NCBI RefSeq assembly: GCF_026314945.1
Contig: NZ_CP111121.1
Span: forward strand, 3,410,001-3,474,000
Source of the DNA: Chryseobacterium fluminis
GTDB lineage: Bacteria > Bacteroidota > Bacteroidia > Flavobacteriales > Weeksellaceae
Length of the DNA: 64,000 nucleotides
Reading direction: 5' to 3'
Under the pieces are notes generated by a model, which saw only the letters and a program-made list of their open reading frames with translations, was not told the DNA's origin and made no database searches. The position numbers and the translations under genes are program-made. Shown piece after piece: positions 45,690 through 54,973 of the stretch (position 1 is its first letter; the number at the start of each line of letters is the position of its first letter).

Positions 45690-46364
45690 TTAATTTTGAT
45701 TTAGAAAGTTGACCAGTTTGATCAGGTCTTCCTCTTTGTCAAACTTTATTTTATTGGATTTAAAGAATGTATTTAAAGCATCCTTTTTATCTGAAAAAGC
45801 TTCTGTGATGTCTTTTTGGCTTTTAGGTTTTTTGATCCATCCCTTTTCTGTTTTAATATAATAAACAGGCTGCTGAAGTTTAAACAATGCAGGTCTACCG
45901 GTTGCGTAAGAATTGGCTGCCGGAGCTGCATCTATAAATTTGGTTTTTACTTTTTTATAGAGTGCATTTTTTCCGCCTGCCAGTTCAAAAAAATATCCGC
46001 TTAAATCATCTCCGGTTTCCAATAAAACCAGTGTTTGCTGTGGTGATGATATCTCAATTCTTGAAAACTGACTTTCTTTTGGCAGTACAAGAGGGCTGTT
46101 ATCTTTCTGAAATTCAACCTCATCTTTATAAGAATTATATCGCACTGAGATTTTTTCATAGTTGTCAGCGACCTTAGCCTGGTGGAAATTTTTATCAATA
46201 TACGGAGATCCAGATATGTCCTCATATTTCATGGGCTTTTCTTCTCCTTTAGCACTGAAAACTGCATGGTCGCCCGTCACCTGATTTACAGATAATGTTT
46301 GCTGAGAATAACCCAGTATTGACGAAACGGATAATAGACCTGTAAGAATTATTTTACGATTCAT
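45690..46364 (-). CDS. Secreted protein of unknown function
   Basis: The 224-residue protein has a signal peptide cleaved after about residue 20 ('LLSVSSILGYSQQ'). The mature part is beta-rich, with 'QVTGDHAVFSAKGEEKPMKY', 'ISSPQQTLVLLETGDDLSGY' and a Lys-rich helical C-terminus ('FFKSNKIKFDKEEDLIKLVN'). No known domain is recognised. A promoter box lies 59 bases upstream at 46423, so it is a single-gene unit. Periplasmic or surface location is inferred. Confidence 0.75.
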   Translation of the reverse strand: MNRKIILTGLLSVSSILGYSQQTLSVNQVTGDHAVFSAKGEEKPMKYEDISGSPYIDKNFHQAKVADNYEKISVRYNSYKDEVEFQKDNSPLVLPKESQFSRIEISSPQQTLVLLETGDDLSGYFFELAGGKNALYKKVKTKFIDAAPAANSYATGRPALFKLQQPVYYIKTEKGWIKKPKSQKDITEAFSDKKDALNTFFKSNKIKFDKEEDLIKLVNFLNQN

Positions 46365-46422
46365 GTTTGATTATGTTGTTGATTAGTAATTGAGTTGTTT
46401 TATGACACTTGAATTGCCTTTA

Positions 46423-46430
46423 CAAATGTA
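46423..46430 (-). promoter_or_regulatory. -7 box TACATTTG upstream of secreted-protein gene 46364
   Basis: The plus strand reads CAAATGTA, an exact minus-strand TAnnTTTG match 59 bases before the ATG. Confidence 0.5.
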
Positions 46431-46705
46431 GTAATTTATATTGAAGTTTAATTTATTCTAAGTTATTGACGAGGTAGAAGTTAAATTTTGTAAAAATATC
46501 TTTTTTTGGTGAATTATACGCTTTGTAATTTATAATTAATCTAAATAATATTTTATATGTTGTTGAAAAAATGTTAAATTAACTTATAGTGGTGTAAAAA
46601 TTACGTATTATGGAATAAAATTCACTAATTATTATTGAGTATTACTATATTATAATAGTATTCACATTATTTAATAAAAAAATATTCTATATAAGTCATC
46701 AGAAA

Positions 46706-46738
46706 ACTTGCAAGTGTTAATATTTATTAACATATTTG
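46706..46738 (+). promoter_or_regulatory. Palindromes and imperfect -7 box upstream of susC-like gene 46768
   Basis: ACTTGCAAGT (46706-46715) is a perfect 10-bp palindrome. It abuts TGTTAA-N6-TTAACA (46715-46732). The element CATATTTG (46731-46738) follows, a one-mismatch -7 box 29 bases before the ATG. The arrangement suggests an operator, but the regulator is unknown. Confidence 0.4.
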
Positions 46739-46767
46739 CCCATTAAAATATATTAAAATTTGTTAAT

Positions 46768-49623
46768 ATGAATGTTAAATTACGAGTATTAACAGCTGGT
46801 GTCATGTTTTTCACAGGACAGGCTGTATTTGCACAAAGCGACTCTACAAGAACTAAAGACGAGACTAAAATCGAAGAGGTAGTTGTTTTAGGGTATAGCA
46901 AAACTTCTACAAAAGCTAAGTCTACATCGGCTTCTGTAACTGTTGGATCTGAGACTCTAGAAAACAGACCGAATATCTCTGTTTTGAACTCGATTCAGGG
47001 TACTGCTCCCGGTATTGTAGTGAACTCAGCTTCCGGATCACCAGGTTCAGGTAAATTCAATATCTTAATTAGAGGTCTAAGTTCATTGAACGGTTCTACA
47101 GACCCATTATATGTAGTAGACGGTATTATTACGTCTGGATCTCAATTCAGAAACTTGAACTCTTATGATATTGAAACTTTCAGTATTTTAAAAGATGCTC
47201 AGGCTACTGCGATCTATGGTAACAGAGCGGCTAATGGAGTTGTCGTTATTACTACTAAAGGTGGTAAATTCAACTCAGGACTAAGAATTTCTTACGATGC
47301 TCTGACTTCTTTCTCTTATATGCCTAAGGTTGACTACAATATGTCTAATGCAAGACAGTTATTACAAATTCAGAATAACTATGGTGCAGCAGGTTTAGGA
47401 ACGACACTAACGCAAGAGCAGATCGATAATTGGGGAATTGATACCGATTGGAATAAGCAATTCACTCAGGTGGGGATGTCTCAGCAACATAACTTATCAT
47501 TAAGTGCTGGAGGTGAAAATATCAGTAACTTCCTTTCATTGGGATATTTGGATAGTGAGGGTAACGTTAAATCAACGGATTTCAAAAGATTTACCTTAAG
47601 AAATAATCTAAGTGGAAAATCAAAAGATGGCAGATTAACATTTAATACAATCGTTGGTTTAGGGTATTCCAAAAGAAATCAGTTGGATGATGAAACGAAC
47701 GCTGCTATTAATGCAAACGTAATTCAAAACCCATTATTTGGTGGAGTTTTATCGCCATCATTTATGGCTCCTTCTCCATATAATAATGGTAGAGAGCTAT
47801 TTAATGCAATCGGACAGAATAGTGCAGCAAACAGACCATACATTCTTTACGATAATATTAACGGAGGTATCAGAAATCAATTTACTGAAACAAGCATCAG
47901 TGCTCTTACCAATGTTAACTACAAATTGACAGATTGGTTAAGTGTAGGAAACAGAACAGGTATTGATTATAAAGAATATGAAAGGATTTTTGCCAGATCT
48001 CCGCTAGGATATCTTGCTATTTCCGTAGCTGCTGGTCAAGGAGCACAGTACGGAGGACTTGAGCAGTTCAGTACGACAAAAGACTTTACACTTAACTCAA
48101 TTACGAACGTTACTTTTAATAAGACTTTTGGAGAACATACAATTTCAGCCGCAGCTTATTTAGATTATAATAAAATTCACTGGTATAATAATTCTCAGAC
48201 TCAGAATGGTCTGAATCCTTTATTCTGGTCATTTGGAGCTGGAACAGGATATGTACCATTTAATCCAGATACTCCGAACATTTACAGACCTTCTGTTTCT
48301 GCACAGAAAGTTACCGGAGGAACGCTTGCTTATTTTGGAACAGTGGATTACGACTATAACGATCGTTATGGGGTAGGCGCAGTTGTAAGAAGAGATGGAT
48401 CTTACAGATTTAACAGTGCTAACAGATGGGAAACCTTCTGGTCGGTAGCTGCAAGATGGAATATCGACAAAGAAAGCTTCATGGCTGACTCTGGATTCAG
48501 ATTATTAAAGTTAAGAGCTTCAATTGGTACTACGGGTAACCAAAACTTAGCCGTACCTGCTAATAATACCAACCCACTAGCACTTTTACCTAATAACTAT
48601 CTTGATTTATATAGCTCTGTATCAGGTTATCAAAATCTACCGGGAGTTTCTTTCTCTAATTTAGCAAACCCATATTTGCGTTGGGAGCAGGTAAAACAAA
48701 CGAACATAGGATTAGACTTTAACTACAAAGGATTTGTTGAAGGTAGTTTAGAATACTATCAGAAAAGAACATCAAGAATGTTTAATGATTTAGTAACATC
48801 TGCTGCTATCGGTCAATACACTATCAGAGGTAATAATGGTGTGATGGATAATAAAGGGGTTGAAGGTACGGTAAGATTCAATGTATTGAAAGGAGCTGAC
48901 ACTAAATTAAGTATTTTTGCCAATGCAGCTTACAACTCTAATAAAATCGTATCTATGGATACACAGGATTTAAGTGGAGATGTAGTAGATGCAGTAGGAG
49001 GTCCTGCTAGTCAATATCAATTATATCCTTACATTGGGGTAGATCCTGCAGACGGAGAGCAGATGTTCCTGGATATTAACGGTAATATGACGAAATCTCC
49101 AGTTGCAGGTGACAGAAGATTAACCGGGAAATCTCCATATGCTAAATTTACAGGAGGTTTTGGATTTAACTTCCAGCATAAAGGATTCTTTATGGATACT
49201 TTATTCTCTTTCCAACAGGGAGGATATATCTATGATAACTTATATTCTTGGGTAATGGATCCATTCTATGCGGCTAATAATATCAACGTTTCTGCTGATT
49301 TATTAAACGCGTGGACGCCTGATAATACTAATACAGATGTACCATCATTATTTGCAAACAATGCAGGATTAGAAGGTTCTTCAGATAGATTCCTTTATAA
49401 ATCAGATTTTATCAGATTAAAGAACATCTCATTAGGATATAACTTTACTAAAAGCCAATTAGGTAACTTGCCAGTGAGATCGGTTAAAGTATTTGTTCAG
49501 GCAGAAAACTTATATACCTGGACTTCATGGAAAGGGTTTGATCCAGAACCAATTACTACATATTCATTAAATGTTTACCCTAACCCAAGAACTGTTTCAG
49601 TGGGTGTGAATGTTGATTTTTAA
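46768..49623 (+). CDS. SusC/RagA family TonB-dependent outer-membrane receptor
   Basis: The 951-residue protein has a signal peptide ending near 'GQAVFAQ'. It has no N-terminal carboxypeptidase-like extension, and begins its plug with 'KIEEVVVLGYSKTSTKAKS' near residue 30. Plug motifs include 'FNILIRGLSSLNGSTDPLYV', 'ILKDAQATAIYGNRAANGVV' and 'VITTKGG'. The C-terminal barrel ends 'RTVSVGVNVDF' with the terminal Phe needed for outer-membrane insertion. With the SusD partner 12 bases downstream it forms a TonB-driven uptake pair for glycans or peptides. No degradative enzyme is encoded nearby, so the substrate cannot be guessed. Confidence 0.96.
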   Translation: MNVKLRVLTAGVMFFTGQAVFAQSDSTRTKDETKIEEVVVLGYSKTSTKAKSTSASVTVGSETLENRPNISVLNSIQGTAPGIVVNSASGSPGSGKFNILIRGLSSLNGSTDPLYVVDGIITSGSQFRNLNSYDIETFSILKDAQATAIYGNRAANGVVVITTKGGKFNSGLRISYDALTSFSYMPKVDYNMSNARQLLQIQNNYGAAGLGTTLTQEQIDNWGIDTDWNKQFTQVGMSQQHNLSLSAGGENISNFLSLGYLDSEGNVKSTDFKRFTLRNNLSGKSKDGRLTFNTIVGLGYSKRNQLDDETNAAINANVIQNPLFGGVLSPSFMAPSPYNNGRELFNAIGQNSAANRPYILYDNINGGIRNQFTETSISALTNVNYKLTDWLSVGNRTGIDYKEYERIFARSPLGYLAISVAAGQGAQYGGLEQFSTTKDFTLNSITNVTFNKTFGEHTISAAAYLDYNKIHWYNNSQTQNGLNPLFWSFGAGTGYVPFNPDTPNIYRPSVSAQKVTGGTLAYFGTVDYDYNDRYGVGAVVRRDGSYRFNSANRWETFWSVAARWNIDKESFMADSGFRLLKLRASIGTTGNQNLAVPANNTNPLALLPNNYLDLYSSVSGYQNLPGVSFSNLANPYLRWEQVKQTNIGLDFNYKGFVEGSLEYYQKRTSRMFNDLVTSAAIGQYTIRGNNGVMDNKGVEGTVRFNVLKGADTKLSIFANAAYNSNKIVSMDTQDLSGDVVDAVGGPASQYQLYPYIGVDPADGEQMFLDINGNMTKSPVAGDRRLTGKSPYAKFTGGFGFNFQHKGFFMDTLFSFQQGGYIYDNLYSWVMDPFYAANNINVSADLLNAWTPDNTNTDVPSLFANNAGLEGSSDRFLYKSDFIRLKNISLGYNFTKSQLGNLPVRSVKVFVQAENLYTWTSWKGFDPEPITTYSLNVYPNPRTVSVGVNVDF

Positions 49624-49635
49624 AAAAAAGAATTT

Positions 49636-51258
49636 ATGAAAAGAATAATAAATACAGTATTAATTTTAGCAACTCTTTCGGCCGCAAGTGTCACTATGAA
49701 TAGTTGCCAGGATGCCATTGATATCGTTCAGCCAGGACAGGTAGGAGAAGATGAGCTTTTTGTTAGTGTAGCTAACATGAATGAATTCTTGATCGGATCT
49801 GTATATGGAAGTCTTGATACAAATAATGAAATTTACCTTGGAGCTGTAATCACCGACGAGGTTAAGCCAGGAAGTGGTAGTGGTGGACAGGAATTTCAAC
49901 TACACAGATATTTTCTTGATCCTTCAGAAGGTTTGACAGGATCTATCTGGTTAGGTCACTATTTTACAATCAACAGAATTAATAGATTAATCGAAGGAGC
50001 AACGAAGATTACTCCTAACGGTACAGCTGAAACTAATCAATACAACAGTATTTTAGCTCAAGCTAGAGCTATCAGAGCATTCTGTTATTTACAGTTAGAG
50101 TCTTATTTCTCTACTGATATGAAGAATCCTAATGCATTAGGAGTTATGCTAGTGAAAGATGTACCAGCTACTGATGCTCAGTTACCTAGAGTGAAAAATC
50201 AGGATATCTATGACTTTATTAAAGCTGACTTAGATTATGCTAGAGGTGTTTTAACTGCTAACGGTACAACACAATATTATGCTGATAAAAACTTTGTAAG
50301 CGCACTATCTGCAAGATTCAATCTTTATATTGGGAATACTGCGCTAGCTAAGCAATATGCTCAGGAAACGATTAATAATTCAGGGTTAGTACTTACTACA
50401 GCCATGCCTATTGAAGGTACCAATCCTTATTCAGGTGCTGTTTCAGGACCTTTTAATCAAACACTTAATGTTGCTCAGTCTAGTGCTTGGAATATAGCAT
50501 TTTATGGAGGAACATCGACTGCAAATGGAAACGGACTGAACGGTTCATTCAATCCTTATAGAAATATGTGGGCAGATCGTACCAGAGGGGAAATTGTATT
50601 CGCATTAAATAGATTGCCTGCCGGTGCTGGAAGCAGCATTGGAACAAGATGGAATACAAACACCTCGCAAGTATCTGGTGTTCCTATGTGGTTCTTAGGA
50701 AGAAACTTATATAATTTAATTAATGTACCGGGAGATATCAGAAGATGGGCATACGTAGATCCTTCTGCTTTACCAAGTACAAATTACCAGAATGTGTCTT
50801 CCACTGCTGATAGAATTGTTATTGACAAATATCCGGGTAAAACCAGCGCGCCTACAAGAAATGATCTTAAAATATTTAGATTGTCTGAAATGTATTTTAT
50901 CGTAGCTGAAGCTGAAGTAGCTGCCAATAATTTAACTGCTGCTGCTGCTGCTGTACAACAAGTAAGAGTTGCTAGAAACTTTAATGGTACTGCTGTAACT
51001 CCCGCTTATACAAATACTCAGATCGCTTATGCTGATATTTTGAAAGAACGTAGAGTTGAGCTAGCCTTAGAGGGTCACCGTTATATTGACTTGAAAAGAT
51101 TGGCAACACTCGCAGGTGTTACTATGGATAGAAATGCTAAGGATGATATTGTTGCTGTTACTAATCTTCCAAATGATAGCTACAAGTATACCTTACCAAT
51201 TCCTATTCAGGAAACTGCCGGTAACCCAAATATCCAGCAAAACCCAGGTTATTATTAA
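49636..51258 (+). CDS. SusD/RagB family nutrient-binding lipoprotein
   Basis: The 540-residue lipoprotein has lipidation Cys24 in 'VTMNSCQDAIDIVQ', which marks it for the outer membrane. SusD features include 'RAIRAFCYLQLESYFS' near residue 138, 'LFRLSEMYFIVAEAEVA'-type sequence near 415 ('IFRLSEMYFIVAEAEVAANN') and the C-terminal 'ERRVELALEGHRYIDLKRL' with 'NPNIQQNPGYY'. It acts as a lid on the SusC barrel. It follows that gene by 12 bases and ends before a terminator. Confidence 0.96.
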   Translation: MKRIINTVLILATLSAASVTMNSCQDAIDIVQPGQVGEDELFVSVANMNEFLIGSVYGSLDTNNEIYLGAVITDEVKPGSGSGGQEFQLHRYFLDPSEGLTGSIWLGHYFTINRINRLIEGATKITPNGTAETNQYNSILAQARAIRAFCYLQLESYFSTDMKNPNALGVMLVKDVPATDAQLPRVKNQDIYDFIKADLDYARGVLTANGTTQYYADKNFVSALSARFNLYIGNTALAKQYAQETINNSGLVLTTAMPIEGTNPYSGAVSGPFNQTLNVAQSSAWNIAFYGGTSTANGNGLNGSFNPYRNMWADRTRGEIVFALNRLPAGAGSSIGTRWNTNTSQVSGVPMWFLGRNLYNLINVPGDIRRWAYVDPSALPSTNYQNVSSTADRIVIDKYPGKTSAPTRNDLKIFRLSEMYFIVAEAEVAANNLTAAAAAVQQVRVARNFNGTAVTPAYTNTQIAYADILKERRVELALEGHRYIDLKRLATLAGVTMDRNAKDDIVAVTNLPNDSYKYTLPIPIQETAGNPNIQQNPGYY

Positions 51259-51278
51259 TAGATATTAACCATATATAT

Positions 51279-51306
51279 AAAACCCTGCTTCAAGCAGGGT
51301 TTTTTA
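51279..51306 (+). terminator. Rho-independent terminator after the susCD-like pair
   Basis: AACCCTGC and GCAGGGTT form the stem around a TTCAA loop, followed by six Ts. Confidence 0.88.
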
Positions 51307-51321
51307 TTTCCTATTATTTCT

Positions 51322-51329
51322 TATTTTTG
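51322..51329 (+). promoter_or_regulatory. -7 box TATTTTTG upstream of the putative porin gene
   Basis: This exact TAnnTTTG match lies between the preceding terminator and the start chosen at 51402. Confidence 0.55.
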
Positions 51330-51401
51330 CTTAACAAAATTTGATATTAACATCTTCGGTGTAGGATGGCATATGACTTTTTGAATAATATAAATAAATA
51401 C

Positions 51402-53336
51402 ATGAAGTATATACTTGCATTTCTGATTTTCTTTAGTTTTATATCTCAGGCACAGGTAGTTAATAAAACAGATTTTAATCAGCTTCCTAAAGAAGAAGAC
51501 ACTTTAGTCATCGATTCCGGAAAAAAGGATTCTATGAAAATATTTAAGCCTACGATTAATGATTATCAGTATCAGACCCAGTTTTCGGAGAAAAAGGTTT
51601 TTGATACCGTAATGACTTTTGATAAGACCTATATATTTTCTCAATATAACAACAGAGATAATTTCGGACGGGTGCAGTTTGCCAACGTGGGGTCAGGATT
51701 TAATCCGCTGTCTTATGAGGTGAATGCCGAAGAAAATTTGTCATTGCTGCCTGCCAATAAATCTTATGGGATTCTAGGGATAAGTGATGTTAAATATTAT
51801 GATGTAAAAACGCCCACCGCCGCATTCATCTATCATAACTCAATGAAAAACGGAGCCGTTCTGAAATCTACTTATACCCAGAATATCGGGAAAAGGTTCA
51901 ATTTTGCCTTAGAGTACATGGGACTGCGTTCACAAGGTCTCTACAGAAATTCCCTGGCTGCCAATAACAATACCCTATTTTCAGGACATTATACTTCTAA
52001 AAGCGGAAATTATGAAGTATTCGCCCACTATCTGCATCAAAATGTAAATAACCAGGAAAATGGAGGAATTGTCGCAGACAGCCTTTTCATGAGTGGCGAC
52101 AGTGATTTTAGAAACAGGACGAACGCACAGATAAATCTTACCGGAACAAGTTCCCAGTTTTCCTACAGGAGATATTATCTGACTCATCAGTTTGCGCCTT
52201 TTAATTCAGAAAAGATTCCTTTTAAAATAAGACATACGATATCAAACCAAGGGAATAAATATTATTACCATCAGGATGCTTTAGAACCATATTTGTACGA
52301 TGACGAATCTCAGCTTGTTTCAGGATTCCCGTTATCAACAAAGAAATATTCCAATAATTTCAGCAATACCGTAAGTATGGTCTGGGATAATGAAAAGTTT
52401 AAACTGGATGCCGGGGTCCGGTACCAGATGTTAAAGTTCGGAACCACAGAACTGGTATCTCCTAATTTTGATATTCCCAGTGAAATGAAGGAAAGCAGGA
52501 TAGGAGCGGTTGGCAATCTGCAGGTAAAGCTGTTTGATAAAATACAGCTCAATTCATTCCTGGAGTTTTCAAACGGAAGTCAGTTCGGAAGTTACGTGAA
52601 AACGACCAATCAGCTAAAGTTTGAGCCGGTCAAAGATTATTTTGTCAATGCCAGGGTTAATTTTCAGAGCGCATCACCATCATTTAATTACCTTGTCAAT
52701 ACTTCTGTGTATAATAATTTTAATTATTACTTACAGGACGCCAAAAACCAGGCAATCACGGAAATCGGGGGGAGCATCAATTTAAAGTGGTTTAAGACAG
52801 AACTCTTTGCCAACTACTTCAGGATCGATAACTATACCTATTTTGATGCCGAATCGATGCCTGCCCAGAGTGAAAGTCCCCTGAATATTTCTCAGATTGG
52901 AGGTGACGCGACTTTCAGCTACAGAAATTTTCACCTGAACACAAGATTGCAGTTCCAGAACGCACTGACGAACAAAGAACTTTTACCAATGCCCGGTTTT
53001 ATAGGAAGAGCCAATTTCTTCTATCAGTCAAAGGCCTTTAAAAATGCTGCTGAAATCCAGGCGGGAATAAAAGTATATTATTTCTCTAAATTTGCTTCCA
53101 GAGAATATTTTCCGGTTCTTAATGACTATATTTTACCGGGAACAAATTCTTTTTCCATCGGTGGGCAGCCTATCGCTGATGTGTATATTAATATGAAGGT
53201 GAAAAAGATGTTCTTTTTTATAGAAGGACAACAGGTCGGGACGCTTTTGTCTCACAATAAAGCCTATGCATTTCCCCATTATCCGGTCTATGATTTTAGA
53301 TTAAATATCGGAATTGTGTGGTATTTGTTCAACTAA
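51402..53336 (+). CDS. Putative outer-membrane porin (Porin_10-like)
   Basis: I start at 51402, where 'MKYILAFLIFFSFISQAQ' is a clean signal peptide; an upstream ATG at 51366 would add 12 residues in front of it. The 644-residue mature protein is beta-rich, with aromatic alternating strands ('FNFALEYMGLRSQGLYRNSL', 'HLNTRLQFQNALTNKELLPM') and a final 'FRLNIGIVWYLFN' resembling an outer-membrane barrel end. This matches the Bacteroidetes putative-porin family. It lies 13 bases before bshC, which may be incidental. Confidence 0.85.
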   Translation: MKYILAFLIFFSFISQAQVVNKTDFNQLPKEEDTLVIDSGKKDSMKIFKPTINDYQYQTQFSEKKVFDTVMTFDKTYIFSQYNNRDNFGRVQFANVGSGFNPLSYEVNAEENLSLLPANKSYGILGISDVKYYDVKTPTAAFIYHNSMKNGAVLKSTYTQNIGKRFNFALEYMGLRSQGLYRNSLAANNNTLFSGHYTSKSGNYEVFAHYLHQNVNNQENGGIVADSLFMSGDSDFRNRTNAQINLTGTSSQFSYRRYYLTHQFAPFNSEKIPFKIRHTISNQGNKYYYHQDALEPYLYDDESQLVSGFPLSTKKYSNNFSNTVSMVWDNEKFKLDAGVRYQMLKFGTTELVSPNFDIPSEMKESRIGAVGNLQVKLFDKIQLNSFLEFSNGSQFGSYVKTTNQLKFEPVKDYFVNARVNFQSASPSFNYLVNTSVYNNFNYYLQDAKNQAITEIGGSINLKWFKTELFANYFRIDNYTYFDAESMPAQSESPLNISQIGGDATFSYRNFHLNTRLQFQNALTNKELLPMPGFIGRANFFYQSKAFKNAAEIQAGIKVYYFSKFASREYFPVLNDYILPGTNSFSIGGQPIADVYINMKVKKMFFFIEGQQVGTLLSHNKAYAFPHYPVYDFRLNIGIVWYLFN

Positions 53337-53349
53337 AACTTAATTAAAG

Positions 53350-54936
53350 TTGAAAACAATTAATAAAATATCGTTCAACGATATAGAGAGTATTCCTCAG
53401 CTTGTCAAAGATTTTTTAAATCAGAAAATAGAGGGTTTTGAAGAAAATATTTTTTCTTTTGATAATTTTAAAAAACAGATTCACCTCAAACAAAGCTCTT
53501 TTACAGAGGAACAGAGAGAGGTTTTATACAAAGTGTTCATCGACCAGTCAAAAAACCTTTCGCTTTCTTCAGGACAAAAAGAAAATATCGAAAGTCTCAG
53601 GCGGTCTGATACCTTTACCATCACCACCGGACATCAGCTCAACTTATTTTCGGGACCGGTTTTTTTCGTTTATAAAATCTTACAGACCATTAAAACGTGC
53701 CGTGATTTAAAAGAAAGCTTTCCTGATTTTAATTTTGTTCCAGTCTATTGGATGGCTTCGGAAGATCATGATTTTGCCGAGATCAACCATTTTAAAACAG
53801 AGAATAACTATTACGAAAACAACGAAAAACCCGGCGGTCCGGTTGGGAGAATAAAGATCAGCGATACTTATTTCATTTCTGAATTTGAAAAAGAATTTAA
53901 AGATTCGATCTTCGGAACCGAACTGATTTTGATGTTAAAAGAGGCATATCAACCGGGAAATACGCTGACAACAGCCATCAGAACTCTGGTAAACCGTCTT
54001 TTTTCAGAATTTGGATTACTCATTCTTGACGGAGACTCTATAGACCTCAAAAAACAGATCAGCAATACTTTTAAAGGAGAGCTCCTTCATTTCAGCTTAT
54101 ATAAAAATACAAAAGAAAAAGTAGATTTCTTAACGGCAAAGTATGGTAAGGTACAGGTAAATCCACGTGAGATCAATCTTTTTTATTTATCTGAAACAAG
54201 AGACAGAATAGATTTCGACGGAACACACTACCATATCGTAGACCGGAACATTCAGTTTACAGAAGAAGAAATTTTAACCGAGCTGGAGAACTTTCCGGAA
54301 AAATTCAGTCCCAATGCGCTGATGCGACCGGTTTATCAGGAAACGGTCCTGCCTAATCTGGCTTACATCGGGGGCAATGCTGAAATCATGTACTGGCTCG
54401 AACTTAAGGACTATTTTTCGAAAATTAATATTCCTTTTCCGATTCTAATTCCAAGAAATTCTATGCTCTTTCTGAAAGAAAAAACATTAGGTAAAATTGA
54501 AAAACTGGAACTGAAAGTTGAAGATTTCTTCCATAATTTTACTACGATCACCAACAATAAGATATTAAATAATAATGACATTCTGAAATTGCTTGAAGAG
54601 AAGGAGGATCTCCTTGCAAAGCAGTTTTCCGATTTAAAAGCGGCCGCTGAAACGACCGAACAGTCCTTTGGAAATATGGTAAAGGCAGAAGAAGTAAGAC
54701 AGCTGAAATCCTTTAAAAGATTAAAAAAACGTCTTCTTCATGCCGAAAAAATAAAACAGACTGAATTGTTAGAAAGACTGGAAAATCTCTTTTTAGATGT
54801 ACATCCTTCTAAAACCTGGCAGGAAAGGGTTTATAATTTTAGCGTATTCTTCGCAGATTATGGATATTCATGGCTTGAAACTTGTTTAGAAGAGATGGAA
54901 ATAAGGGAGTCCAAACTAATAATTGTTGCCATTTAA
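53350..54936 (+). CDS. bshC: Bacillithiol biosynthesis cysteine-adding enzyme BshC
   Basis: The 528-residue protein uses a TTG start at 53350 (beginning 'MKTINKISFNDIESIPQLVK'). It contains the BshC segments 'TITTGHQLNLFSGPVFFVYK' near residue 93, 'VPVYWMASEDHDFAEINHF' near 132 and 'YIGGNAEIMYWLELKDYF' near 338. A coiled-coil region ('LLAKQFSDLKAAAETTEQ') follows near 420. BshC joins cysteine to glucosaminyl-malate in the final step of bacillithiol synthesis, so the organism probably uses bacillithiol as a main thiol. Confidence 0.95.
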   Translation: MKTINKISFNDIESIPQLVKDFLNQKIEGFEENIFSFDNFKKQIHLKQSSFTEEQREVLYKVFIDQSKNLSLSSGQKENIESLRRSDTFTITTGHQLNLFSGPVFFVYKILQTIKTCRDLKESFPDFNFVPVYWMASEDHDFAEINHFKTENNYYENNEKPGGPVGRIKISDTYFISEFEKEFKDSIFGTELILMLKEAYQPGNTLTTAIRTLVNRLFSEFGLLILDGDSIDLKKQISNTFKGELLHFSLYKNTKEKVDFLTAKYGKVQVNPREINLFYLSETRDRIDFDGTHYHIVDRNIQFTEEEILTELENFPEKFSPNALMRPVYQETVLPNLAYIGGNAEIMYWLELKDYFSKINIPFPILIPRNSMLFLKEKTLGKIEKLELKVEDFFHNFTTITNNKILNNNDILKLLEEKEDLLAKQFSDLKAAAETTEQSFGNMVKAEEVRQLKSFKRLKKRLLHAEKIKQTELLERLENLFLDVHPSKTWQERVYNFSVFFADYGYSWLETCLEEMEIRESKLIIVAI

Positions 54937-54947
54937 TTTTAAAGAAG

Positions 54948-54955
54948 TATTTTTG
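54948..54955 (+). promoter_or_regulatory. -7 box TATTTTTG upstream of the LysM gene
   Basis: This exact TAnnTTTG match lies 18 bases before the ATG at 54974. Confidence 0.5.
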
Positions 54956-54973
54956 TACATATAATTTGCAACT

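Larger units (their letters stand above)
46365..46767. other. 403-bp AT-rich intergenic region upstream of susC-like gene 46768
   Basis: No coding frame is credible here. It contains the minus-strand promoter box at 46423 and, near the right end, two palindromes and a promoter-like element described separately. Between 46440 and 46700 I see only AT-rich DNA. Confidence 0.6.
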
